NCBI GenBank assembly: GCA_016256075.1
Contig: SDVU01000017.1
Location: forward strand, 1 to 29,960
Direction: 5' to 3'
DNA: 29,960 nt
DNA from: Dictyocoela muelleri
Lineage: Eukaryota; Microsporidia
Numbering within the stretch: the first letter of the stretch is position 1; each line of letters opens with the position of its first letter. Shown piece after piece: positions 1-7,675 of the stretch. The notes beneath the pieces are model-generated. The model worked only from the letters and a program-made list of their open reading frames with translations. It had not been told where the DNA came from and searched no databases. The translations under genes and the position numbers were made by a program.

Positions 1-99
1 ATGAAAAATAAATATTTGTTTATTTTTGTATTTTTTGGTATGCTTCTTTTTTTGGAAGTTTATCGGCTATACCGAAAGAGAAAAGTTCCAAAAAATTAA
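1..99 (+). CDS. Short hydrophobic ORF at the sequence edge, possibly the 3' end of a gene
   Basis: A 32-codon frame opens at base 1 and ends at a TAA (97-99). Residues 5-18 are almost all Phe, Ile, Leu, Val, Gly and Met, and would form one membrane segment. A strongly basic tail follows (RLYRKRKVPKN). Because the sequence begins at the first codon, this may be the C-terminal end of a longer membrane protein cut by the edge, rather than a micro-protein starting at the ATG at base 1. No family is recognisable. AT-rich DNA often gives short Phe/Ile/Lys frames by chance, so confidence is low. Confidence 0.2.
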   Translation: MKNKYLFIFVFFGMLLFLEVYRLYRKRKVPKN

Positions 100-303
100 A
101 AAATATGTTTTTGAGAAGAGTTTTGGGTTTTATTAGCGGAAATAAACTTTTTATTTTTTTTTGTTATTAAAATAATAATATACAAATAAACAACGAAGAT
201 TTTTATGTGTATATTTCTATTTTAAGAACAAAAAAATAATAAAAATTGATTTCCGCTAATAAAACCTCAAAATCTTCTCAAAAACATATTTTTTAATTAT
301 TTT
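91..303. repeat. Foldback MITE, family 1 copy A
   Basis: Two arms of about 100 bp form a near-complete inverted repeat. The left arm starts around ATTAAAAAATATGTTTTTG (95 onwards) and the right arm ends with its complement at about 297. Both arms contain the core TTTTATTAGCGGAAAT and run toward a small centre near 195-205. There is no coding capacity. Copy B at 1352-1565 has the same length and about 84% identity over the first 45 bases of the arm, which marks these as two copies of one non-autonomous foldback family. No clear target duplication is visible. Confidence 0.8.
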
Positions 304-799
304 TTTTTATTCCTTTTGGGGTTTATTTTCGTTAAAATTAATATAAAAATCGTTTTTTTTGATAAAACTATTTAATTAATTATACATTCCAAGACCTAAA
401 AAATATAAATGATATGAGATATGATGAGATTGTCTTGTATAATATTCATAAAAAGAGAAGAATTACATTTTTACAAAAGTATAATATAATACAAAAAGCA
501 TAAAATGTAAAAAATTCAAGTCAAAAAGGAGACTTGAAAAGAGACTCTCGACTGATGTTGGATATTGTTAGAGATGTGTCTCTAAGTGCAGAAGGGAAGT
601 TAATTTATGATCAAAGTATTCTATAAGAATGTTGAATGAATTTGCTAAAGTTCATAAAATTTTCATTTTTATATTTTCACAAAGACATTGGTCGAAGGAA
701 GCAATTTTTGATTTGCGCATGAAAAGAGGTACTTACTACTATTACGAAACAAGTATCAATTTCCTTGGCTTCGGGATTTTATGAAAAATGATAAAAAAA
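304..799. other. AT-rich stretch without a recognisable gene
   Basis: No frame of useful length and no clear element ends are visible. Scattered fragments toward the right end (about 540-790) read like diverged helical sequence just upstream of the Merlin-type relic that follows. They may be its eroded N-terminal part, but no zinc-ribbon cysteines could be recognised. Confidence 0.4.
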
Positions 800-1215
800 A
801 TAGGCGGTGTTGATTGTTAGTTTCAGATTAATGAATATTTTTTGCAAACGAAAATATTTTAAGAGATGCAATTAGAAGTCTTTGTAGGTTTTTGTGGTGT
901 TTAAGTAGGAACAGGAAAGTGTTTATTCAGAGGAGTAGAAATTAGGAGCGCTGTTACACTGTTGGGTGTTATTGATTTATATATTGAAAAAAAACCGATA
1001 TAGTTTCTGATATGCGGAGGTCATATATAAAGGTTCCTACAAGAAGATTTAATCATTATACAGTTAATCAAAAGATTAATTTTGTAAATCCTAAAAATAA
1101 AAAGCACACTCAATTAATTGAAAATTTATGGATGTTGACGAAAAAAAAAGATTCATAAAGATTTTGAAATGCACAGGAAAGGTATACAGCGTCATCTCGA
1201 TCACTCTACATGGTA
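800..1215 (+). pseudogene. Merlin/IS1016-like transposase relic 1
   Basis: Fragments in shifting frames follow the order expected of the ISXO2/IS1016-type DDE domain used by eukaryotic Merlin transposons. They run: an IGG-VD segment leading to FQINEYFLQTK (about 800-860, where the family has an E-D-E-S motif), then GTGKCLFRGVEIRSAVTLL (about 910-965), then FVNPKNKKHTQLIENLW (about 1081-1131, the segment around the catalytic Glu), and a C-terminal KGIQRHLDHSTW. Several stops and frame changes separate them, and the first catalytic Asp is replaced by Asn. No terminal inverted repeats were found. This is the most eroded of three Merlin-type copies in the arm. The match is by motif recall, not by a database search. 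Confidence 0.75.
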
Positions 1216-1280
1216 AAGAAGCTTAAAAAGAAGTCATTCCAAATTTTTAAATTTATTAAAATAGCTTGAAAAATTTATCT

Positions 1281-1310
1281 TTTTACATCTTTTTACATCT
1301 TTTTACATCT
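1281..1310. repeat. 10-bp microsatellite, three exact units
   Basis: TTTTACATCT is repeated three times without change, between the Merlin relic and foldback copy B. Imperfect TTTATATTTT units follow. Confidence 0.9.
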
Positions 1311-1351
1311 TTTTATATTTTTTATATTTTATGTTTTATGAAATTAACGCC

Positions 1352-1565
1352 AAAAATGAATATGAAAAAAATATATTTTTGAAAAGAGTTTAAGGTGTTA
1401 TTAGTGAAATCACTTTTTTGAAAAAAAATATAATTAAAAATTTCTTTTTCGAGACATTGTCCCAAAATAGAAAATTTTAATTATATTTTTTTTCAAAAAG
1501 GTGATTTCACTAATAACACCTCAAACTCTTTTCAAAAAACAAATTTTTTTTCATATTCATTTTTT
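1352..1565. repeat. Foldback MITE, family 1 copy B
   Basis: An inverted repeat of about 214 bp. The left arm begins AAAAATGAATATGAAAAAAA and the right arm ends with TTCATATTCATTTTT. Both arms contain GTGTTATTAGTGAAATCAC and meet near 1458 around GAGACATTGTCCC. No coding capacity. Its layout and arm sequence match copy A (91-303) closely enough to be the same family, though the two have diverged. Confidence 0.85.
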
Positions 1566-1991
1566 GATATAATTTCGTGTTGTAAGGGACTCAGTATTAT
1601 TATTTTTATGGCCATTCATAAAAATGAAAATATATTCAATCCATAAATACGACAAACCATAAATATAAATATTGAATTTTAAATTCGCAAAAAGGAAAAT
1701 TATAATATAAAGGTCGATTTATAATGAAAATAATTTACTTGTTAATTATATATATTTTAAATGTAGCAGAATCGAATTTTGTGGTATAATTCATTAATAT
1801 ATTCAAAACAATATTGTTTTGACTACCCATTTACACGAAATTATTTGCTAAATAATTTAAAAAAACAATATTTTTTAAAAAATATTTATAAATACCAAAA
1901 GATCTTTACTTGGGTTTTCGGTTAATGTGCTAATATTAGTGCAAAAAGGAAGGGTGTGCTATTTATTTGAAAAAAAACATTCAATACAACC
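1566..1991. other. AT-rich stretch without a recognisable gene
   Basis: No gene, RNA or element end was recognised here. It precedes Merlin-type relic 2 and should contain that element's 5' terminal repeat if one survives. None could be paired with sequence downstream of the relic. Confidence 0.4.
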
Positions 1992-2697
1992 ATGTGTGAT
2001 GCTAAAAGATTGATAGAGATAAAACTTAATTCAATAATTGAAGATTTAACCTGTAAATGATGTCGTTTTTGCTCATCAAGGTTAACATCGAACTCCAGAA
2101 AGATTTTACAAGTGAGGTGTACCTGGAAGCCTTGTGGTAAGATGTATTATATGTTTGAGTCCGCAATTTTGACAAATTATTTTAATGCTAATTTTAAAAT
2201 CATACTTATATTGAAATATTGGCTTTATGGATCCAATATACTTGTATTTAGAAATTGTTATAAATCTCAAGTTACTGCATTTATAGGATTCTGAAAAGGG
2301 TTAAAGGTATGAATATTAAGAATAAATATTTACCGAAAAATTGACAGATAGGAGAGGCGCGGATTATTGGTGAATTTGATGAATATAAGTTATGTAAGAA
2401 AAAATATCAATGAATGCTTGTTGTTTATGGTGATTGAGTATTATGTGAAGTGGAGCGAACTGAATAAAGAAGAATAATTCTAAAAAATGCTCTAATCGAA
2501 ATTTAGAGACACACAATTTCTTTTTACGCCAATTTATACATCCGCAATCGATTATATTTTTTTCTGTGTGGCGAGGATATATTAATTTGCACAATAATTT
2601 TGCTGCACATTATACAACGAACCATTCGGTTGAATTTGTTAATTCAATAAATGATGCGCGTATAAATACCATTGAAGGTTTTGGTCGGGTTTAAAGA
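1992..2697 (+). pseudogene. Merlin/IS1016-like transposase relic 2
   Basis: The frame can be followed from an ATG at 1992. Next comes a zinc ribbon whose first half reads C-K-stop-C-R-F-C (Cys codon at 2052) and whose second half reads RCTWKPCGK (from 2115, same frame). A helical, Leu/Ile-rich segment (LILKYWLYGS) follows. In another frame comes GEFDEYKLCKKKYQ (about 2370-2405), matching the family's first catalytic Asp and the K-Y segment. Near the end NHSVEFVNSINDARINTIEG (about 2620-2677) matches the H-T/N-x-IE-G block with the catalytic Glu. There is at least one in-frame stop and there are several frame changes. The C-terminal part is lost. No terminal repeats were found. Confidence 0.85.
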
Positions 2698-2917
2698 ATG
2701 GTATTTTTTTAGAAATGAAGCTAAGATATTAAGATATCTATACTTGCTTGGGTTTATGTTAAATAAAAATCAAAAGGAAAAGCATGAGATATTTTAATAA
2801 AATTGATTTTTTTACTAATTTGATAAAATAACATTTTTATATGATCCATCAAGGGTTTTTTTCAGAAAAATAACCCTTTCTTTTCAGCGTTAATATGAGC
2901 ACAAGCTCTGAGTTTCC

Positions 2918-3432
2918 CACTAAAAAATGGGAAAGGTTTTCTTAAAATTAGAAAGCTTAAACTTAAAAAAATGAAAATTTATGATTAAAAAACAAAAATT
3001 CCAACTTTCATAATTCAAAAATTAAACTTAGACAATTCAAAATTTTAACTTAAATATTTTTAAGTTTTAAAAAACTTATGTGTAATATTTAAAATTTTTA
3101 AGTTTAAGCTTTCTATTTTTAATAATAACTTTCCGTTTTTAATAAAAACTTTCTATTTTTTAGTGGGAGCTTTAGTAAAAAATTTGAGGTTTACACTTAG
3201 AGAATTTAATTTTTATACTTTAGGAATTTAAACTTTAAATCCTTAAGTGTAAACTTTAGATCATCTAAGTCTGAATTTTAAATTTTTTTTGATAATTTTC
3301 AATTTTTTAATGATAAATTTCAATTTTTTAATTGAAAATGTTATTTTTAAGAAGAACTTTTTATTTTTAATGAGAATTTTGCATTTTTAATGAAAATTTT
3401 TCATTTTTGTATGATCTTTCAATTTTTTAGTG
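2918..3432. repeat. AT-rich block with CACTAAAAAAT/ATTTTTTAGTG ends
   Basis: CACTAAAAAAT at 2918-2928 and its exact complement ATTTTTTAGTG at 3422-3432 bound a block made of diverged 18-20-bp units (variants of TTTCTATTTTTAATAAAAAC). A further ATTTTTTAGTG lies inside at 3155-3165, next to GGGAGCTTT, mirroring the CCC that precedes the left end. No protein is encoded. It could be a small non-autonomous transposon, or simply a decayed AT-rich satellite whose unit contains this motif. No target duplication is clear. Confidence 0.45.
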
Positions 3433-3641
3433 TAAAACCCAAATAACCTTTTTAAATTCAAACGGTTTAACATTCATCATTACAAAATAATAATTTGCGA
3501 GAATATATTGCAAGTTGACCTTACAATATTTTAAAAATATTGTACCAGACAAATTGAAAATATTCTAAAATTTCTATCTAAGTAGATCAATTTCCTCCAT
3601 TTCATAACAAAGAAAATTATAGCCGAAAATTATATTTATAA

Positions 3642-4740
3642 GGGTCTAGTGTCTGAGACCGGGGGTGAGCGCTTTTGTAAATGAAGATCCTTAAAAAATA
3701 AAAAAAACTGTTTTTTATGAAAATTTTATTTTTTTGTAAGAAGAATGGTAAGAATTTTCATAAAAGCCCCACGTAAACACTCAGATGAATGATCTATTAG
3801 ATTTCTATTTCTCCATATGTACTCCTCAACATAATGTTTCATAGCTAAACCTGGTATCCCTTTCTGGTTCTAATGTCAGCTTTAAAAAGAGCCCATTCAC
3901 ACTCAATGAGATTTGTGTGATGTCCCTTCTTGTTTGTAAATCCTTCTCGATGATTTACAATTATATGAGTGCTCTGTATTCCTGCAACAGCATATGGATA
4001 AGAACGATGTCCATCTGTTTTAATTACTGATTTAGCAAAAATATTTTTCTGAAAAAAGTCAAGAAAAGTTTATTTTTTTCGGTTAGGTAGAATTTCGAGC
4101 ACCAATTCTCTTTTATTTTCTTCTATTGCTCCTATTATCCAAGTCGCACCCTTTAAGCCGTCATAAATTCCTGAAGATGACTTAATAAGATTCCCCTTTA
4201 CGATGACACTTTCATCAATCTGTATTGGATGTTTTTCTGCCAATTTTATCTTGCTAGCAGCGTTATCGTCATTCAAAATGGTTAAGATTTGTCGTTTGAT
4301 TCTTTTAATAGTAGAAAGAGATACTGGTGTGTTCTTGTTTAAATTGTATTAAAATTTTTTTTCTAACCAATTATATATTATGAATAGGTATTCGAAAAGG
4401 TCAATTTGAAATTGTCCGATTTTAAGCCCTTCGAATAATGGCCTGCTTTTTTTGCAAGAATTGTTAGAACATCTAGCCCTATGTTCAATCGAATAAGAAG
4501 GATCATGTTCAATATACATATTCGTAGAACATCTAGGACAATTCATATATCCATCAATTAACCCAATGAATTTAATAAAACCTATTGCTGCTTTATTTGT
4601 AAGGAAAATTGGCGATCTTGTATTCTTTGGTTCGATTTGAAAATTCATTTATGGGGTTATAATTTTTTTTCCAGTTTAGGTTTGAGACCGGGAATTAAAA
4701 GTAAAAAAAGCGCTCACCCCCGGTCTCAGACCCTAGACCC
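3642..4740 (-). mobile_element. Merlin DNA transposon with both terminal repeats
   Basis: A 1,099-bp element bounded by 35-bp terminal inverted repeats (3642-3676 and 4706-4740). Each begins GGGTCTAG and contains GAGACCGGGGGTGAGCGC; they differ at one base. It encodes one transposase on the minus strand (3726-4648) and little else, which fits the compact Merlin/IS1016 design. A second, partial copy of the end motif (TTGAGACCGGGAATT, at about 4681) lies just inside the right terminal repeat. The flanks ATTTATAA and ATTTTAAC are similar but not identical, so an 8-bp target duplication is only weakly suggested. The near-identical ends suggest this is the youngest of the three Merlin-type copies. 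Confidence 0.88.
3726..4648 (-). pseudogene. Merlin (ISXO2/IS1016-type) transposase, recently interrupted
   Basis: The first 99 codons hold an N-terminal zinc ribbon (CPRC at residues 37-40, then C-SNNS-C) followed by a helical linker. The same frame then continues through a TAA (4349-4351) into the DDE domain: QIDESVIVKG (first Asp) and GATWIIGAIEE. After a second in-frame TAA (4070-4072) come KTDGHRSYP (second Asp) and NLIECEWALFK (Glu). One frame change near 3860-3875 leads to the C-terminal block MKHYVEEYIWRNRN, which ends at a TAA. So all catalytic residues and the zinc ligands are present, and the gene is interrupted by two in-frame TAA codons and one frame change. The family cuts and pastes DNA between its terminal repeats. 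The light damage suggests a recent loss of activity. Confidence 0.88.
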
Positions 4741-5282
4741 ATTTTAACAATGTAAATTCAGAAATACTCAAAAGATTGAAAATATTTCATGTGATGGGAA
4801 ATTTCAAACAATTTTTTTCATTTATTATCATTATTGTAACAACAGTGTAGCCTCGAAATAAGAAATACCCTCAATAAAGGGTTTATACCAATAAGGAATT
4901 TTTCAACAAAAAATAGTAAATTTAATAAAAAAATGTGTAATTTTCGATTCACAATAAGGGATTGGGCTTTTTTAATAAGTGATTTAATTTTTTAAAAAAT
5001 TTACTCCCTATTATGAATCAAAAAAATGAAAAGAAAAATAAAAAAATGACTTAATATTAATAAAAAACAAGAAGTTGTAGATTTTTAAAAAAAAGCCTCA
5101 TTTGACACAGAGAGTTTGTTTTTTTATTTGAAATTGCTTTCTTCAACAGGAAAAAAATATTTTAAAATCATCTAAGAAAATTTCTGAAAACAAAGAAAAT
5201 AAAAAATGAAAAAAGGTTTAAAATAATTTTCTTACACAGGTTTTTGATAAGAAACTGTATAAGTGGGTTACACTCAAAAGAA

Positions 5283-6375
5283 AAAGGTTGGTCCCATACA
5301 ATATGTTAACATTAAAGAAATGATCCTTAAATTGTCTAGTTTAGCTGACCTTGAAAATTTTAAAGCGTCAAACGGATTTCTTAAGTTGTTTAAATCACAC
5401 CCTAATATAATAATAAACCTAGCAAATATGAATCGGGGTTGATTGGCCAAATAAAATTGAATCTTTCAATGAAATTTATGAAGAAAAGATCTAAATGTAG
5501 ACAATAATTACATTTTCAATTTTGATGAGATTGAATTTATTTTCAAATTTGCACCGAATAGAACATTATATTTGAAAAGAGAAACTCATCAAAAATCTCG
5601 ATGTTTAGTAAGAAACGTGTCTTTATTTTTTGTGTCGGTTTTACGGGGTAAAAAATACATTATTAATAGGAAAATATAAATCACCAAGAGGATTTTAAAT
5701 ATTTGGATTTTGAAAAATTAGGTATAAAATACAAACATAATTCGAAAGCTTGGATGACATTAGTAATTTTTAAAAGATGGTTTTCTAATCTTAATTTAAA
5801 AATGAAAGCACTTCAAAGAAGATTATAATAACTCTCAATAATGCTCCTATACAACCCGTATTTACAGATTTTAGTAATATTTAGTCTTTTCTCCCGTTTT
5901 AACATAAAAAATCCGACCATTAGATCAAGGTATCATAAATGCGTCTAAATCTTTATCCAAAAAAAACTAAAAGTAAAATGAACAATGATTTAGACGTGAG
6001 TCTTTCTGAAAAATTTATTAATTATTTGAAACGATTTATAATAATAGACTCACTAAAGCTTATATTAAAATCATGGATTTGAATTTCATCAGAGACAATA
6101 GATAGTTGCTATAAGAATGTAATTTAAAATGCTTACATTGAAATTGAACTTACCGATCTTTTTCTGAGTTAGAAGATTATTGAACCTTATGTTTTGCTGA
6201 ATTCGAAGATGAAAAATGTTTTATTGATGAAGCAAAAAAAGAGCTTTCGCATCAAAGTATCGCTGAAGATCCTGAAAATAAATACATAGATCTTTATGAT
6301 GAGCAAAAAAATGTAAAGGCTCTAAATTCCATATTAGCTCATTTTGAAGCCCTGAATAGTGTCTATATACTATAA
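5283..6375 (+). pseudogene. pogo/Tigger-type (CENP-B-like) transposase relic
   Basis: Fragments in order: the end of a CENP-B-type helix-turn-helix (LENFKASNGFLKLFKSH, about 5350-5400); the first catalytic region NFDEIEFIFKFAPNRTLYLK (about 5518-5577), with Asp at 5524; KHNSKAWMTLVIFKRW (about 5735-5782); ITLNNAPIQPVF (about 5830-5865); and PLDQGIINASKSL (5917-5955), a signature of this family. A C-terminal segment SSETIDSCYKN lies near 6090-6120, with an acidic tail after it. The family's second catalytic Asp (in DNAPSHP) appears as Asn. Frames change several times and stops are frequent. No N-terminal DNA-binding half could be read in the AT-rich DNA before 5283. Confidence 0.85.
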
Positions 6376-6437
6376 GTTTTTTTAATTCATGATTCTCAAA
6401 TTTTAGACCGAATTTATAATCTTGAGAACATTTTAAT

Positions 6438-7021
6438 GGCCAGATATCTCAATAGTCAACACCCTTGAATGTACAATTTAAGTATCGACGTTCGTTCCCT
6501 GCTGACGTCGCTCTTTTATAAATAATGAGATAATAACATTAAGCGGTCATAACTATATAATTATAGTATAATATACAGTTGTTCTAGGGAACTATAGCTG
6601 ATTAAGACTTGGTCTGTTATAAAAATGAAGCATGGGGAACTCTATTAGGTGTGGGGATAACATTAAGCGGTCATAACTATATAATTATAGTATAATATAG
6701 AGTTGTTCTAGGGAACTATAGCTGATTAAGACTTGGTCTGATATAAAAATGAAGCATGGGGGACTCTATTAGGTGTGGAGATGAGTGCGGTGACGCATCT
6801 CGGCAAAAAATAGTGAAAACTAAAAATTCATGAAAATCCGCAATTACCAGTATCCTGCTCAGTCATTGATAAAATGAAGATCACGTACACAGTTGGGCTT
6901 CTGGGTAGCTTAGGAAGTGACGTATTATTGGAACGCCAAGAACCAAAGGTCATAGACCACGGTAGGAAACAACTCTCCGGGTTGGCAGCTATTGATGTTT
7001 TCATCATGCAAAATATTTATA
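6438..7021 (+). mobile_element. tRNA-derived SINE, copy 1, with perfect target duplication
   Basis: A 584-bp element flanked by the identical 13-bp sequence AGAACATTTTAAT (6425-6437 and 7022-7034). The head (6438 to about 6512) aligns base for base with the tRNA-like head of copy 2 and still shows a box-B-like GACGTTCGTTCCC. The body contains a 124-bp tandem duplication, then a unique 3' part with CTGCTCAGTCATTGATAAAA and CTTCTGGGTAGCTTAGGAAGTGACGT, and ends in an A/T-rich tail without a clear poly(A). Length, tRNA-like promoter and long target duplication indicate insertion by LINE-type retrotransposition. It sits inside the pogo element and is therefore younger than that. The frame 6874-7149 crosses its 3' junction and is not a gene. 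Confidence 0.85.
6533..6780. repeat. 124-bp tandem duplication in the SINE body
   Basis: Two head-to-tail units (6533-6656 and 6657-6780), each starting ATAACATTAAGCGGTCATAA and including AGCTGATTAAGACTTGGTCT. They differ at only about four positions, so the duplication is much younger than the divergence between SINE copies, or is kept uniform. In copy 2 two such units also appear, on either side of the Mutator-like insertion. Confidence 0.9.
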
Positions 7022-7205
7022 AGAACATTTTAATTAATAACAAAACCAAAAGAAACCCAGATATACTTGATTTTATTAATAATTTCGTCTTTAATTTTTT
7101 TTGTTCACTATTCATCAATAACGAACAAGGAAAAATAAAGTTGCCGTGAAATCCCTTATTGCGAGGTTACACTGTATTTATGTTATTTTTAGAATTTTTC
7201 ATTAA

Positions 7206-7402
7206 GGGGTGTCGTTTTGGAATTATTTTTTTTCAGGTGACTTTAGTAATAAAATTCATTATCAAAAAATTATTTTTTTTTTATGAATTAAAGGGATCAT
7301 TTTGAGATAAATAGCTATTAATAAAATTTTCATAAAAAAATGATTTTTTTTTTAATTTTTAATTTTAAGGTGTCATTTTGTGCAGGGTATCGTTTTGTGA
7401 TG
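7206..7402. repeat. Scattered GGTGTCGTTTTG-type motifs
   Basis: Four related motifs occur in one direction: GGTGTCGTTTTGG (7208), GGGATCATTTTGAG (7293), GGTGTCATTTTGTG (7369) and GGGTATCGTTTTGTG (7385), with poly-T tracts between. They lie just outside the pogo element's right end. They may be end-binding motifs of another decayed element or an old degenerate tandem repeat. Confidence 0.45.
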
Positions 7403-7487
7403 CAACATATTTAAAAAAATAATTATAAAGAATACAAATAATTAATTGTAAACAAAAAAAAGATTATTAATCAATATAATAAATAAT

Positions 7488-7612
7488 CACAATTAAAAAA
7501 GATATTTAAGAAAGAATTATAATAAAATATCACAATTAAAAAAGATAATTAAGAAAGAAGTATAATCATTTATTATAATTAAAAAAGATAATTAAGAAAG
7601 AATTATAATCAA
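7488..7612. repeat. 43-bp tandem repeat, about 2.9 units
   Basis: AATTAAAAAAGATA recurs at 7491, 7534 and 7577, exactly 43 bp apart. Each is followed by TTAAGAAAGAAxTATAAT. The array lies about 60 bp beyond the stop codon of the Sel1-repeat gene and past its polyadenylation signal. There are no CRISPR-like spacers: the whole unit is repeated. Confidence 0.9.
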
Positions 7613-7661
7613 TAATTTTACTAAATAATTACAAAGATAAATTAACTAACCATCTTTACAT

Positions 7662-7667
7662 TTTATT
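7662..7667 (-). terminator. AATAAA polyadenylation signal of the Sel1-repeat gene
   Basis: AATAAA lies 8 bases after the TGA stop of the gene. A signal this close implies a very short 3' untranslated region, as seen in compact eukaryotic genomes such as microsporidia. Confidence 0.6.
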
Positions 7668-7675
7668 TCAATTCC

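Larger units (their letters stand above)
4843..7174 (+). mobile_element. pogo/Tigger-like DNA transposon carrying a SINE
   Basis: The left end CAGTGTAGCCTCG (4843) pairs with the right end CGAGGTTACACTG (ending 7174). Just inside both ends, AATAAGGGATT-type motifs recur (4870-4905, about 4960, and 7151-7162), as is common for pogo/Tigger ends. TA follows the right end, matching the TA target of this group; the left flank is AA, probably mutated. The interior holds a decayed transposase on the plus strand (5283-6375) and a 584-bp SINE inserted near the 3' end. Without the SINE and one copy of its duplicated target, the element is about 1.7 kb. Confidence 0.82.

Noticed and set aside
2112-2294. 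60-codon frame as an independent gene
   Set aside because: Its residues are the second half of the zinc ribbon and the helical linker of Merlin-type relic 2; it is a fragment, and it begins at a GTG.
2364-2594. 76-codon frame on the minus strand
   Set aside because: It is antisense to the Merlin-type relic 2, whose FDE and NTIEG blocks are on the plus strand.
3726-4648. Alternative genetic code with TAA read as an amino acid
   Set aside because: In-frame stops occur only in transposon relics, which also contain TAG and frame changes; the Sel1-repeat gene has no internal TAA, TAG or TGA.
3642-4740. Bacterial insertion sequence contamination
   Set aside because: The ISXO2-like domain occurs in bacteria too, but the AT-rich context and the neighbouring pogo, MULE, hAT and SINE sequences are eukaryotic, which fits the Merlin superfamily.
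6874-7149. 91-codon frame on the plus strand (and its mirror)
   Set aside because: It starts inside the 3' part of SINE copy 1 and crosses its target duplication into pogo end sequence; a gene could not have this origin.
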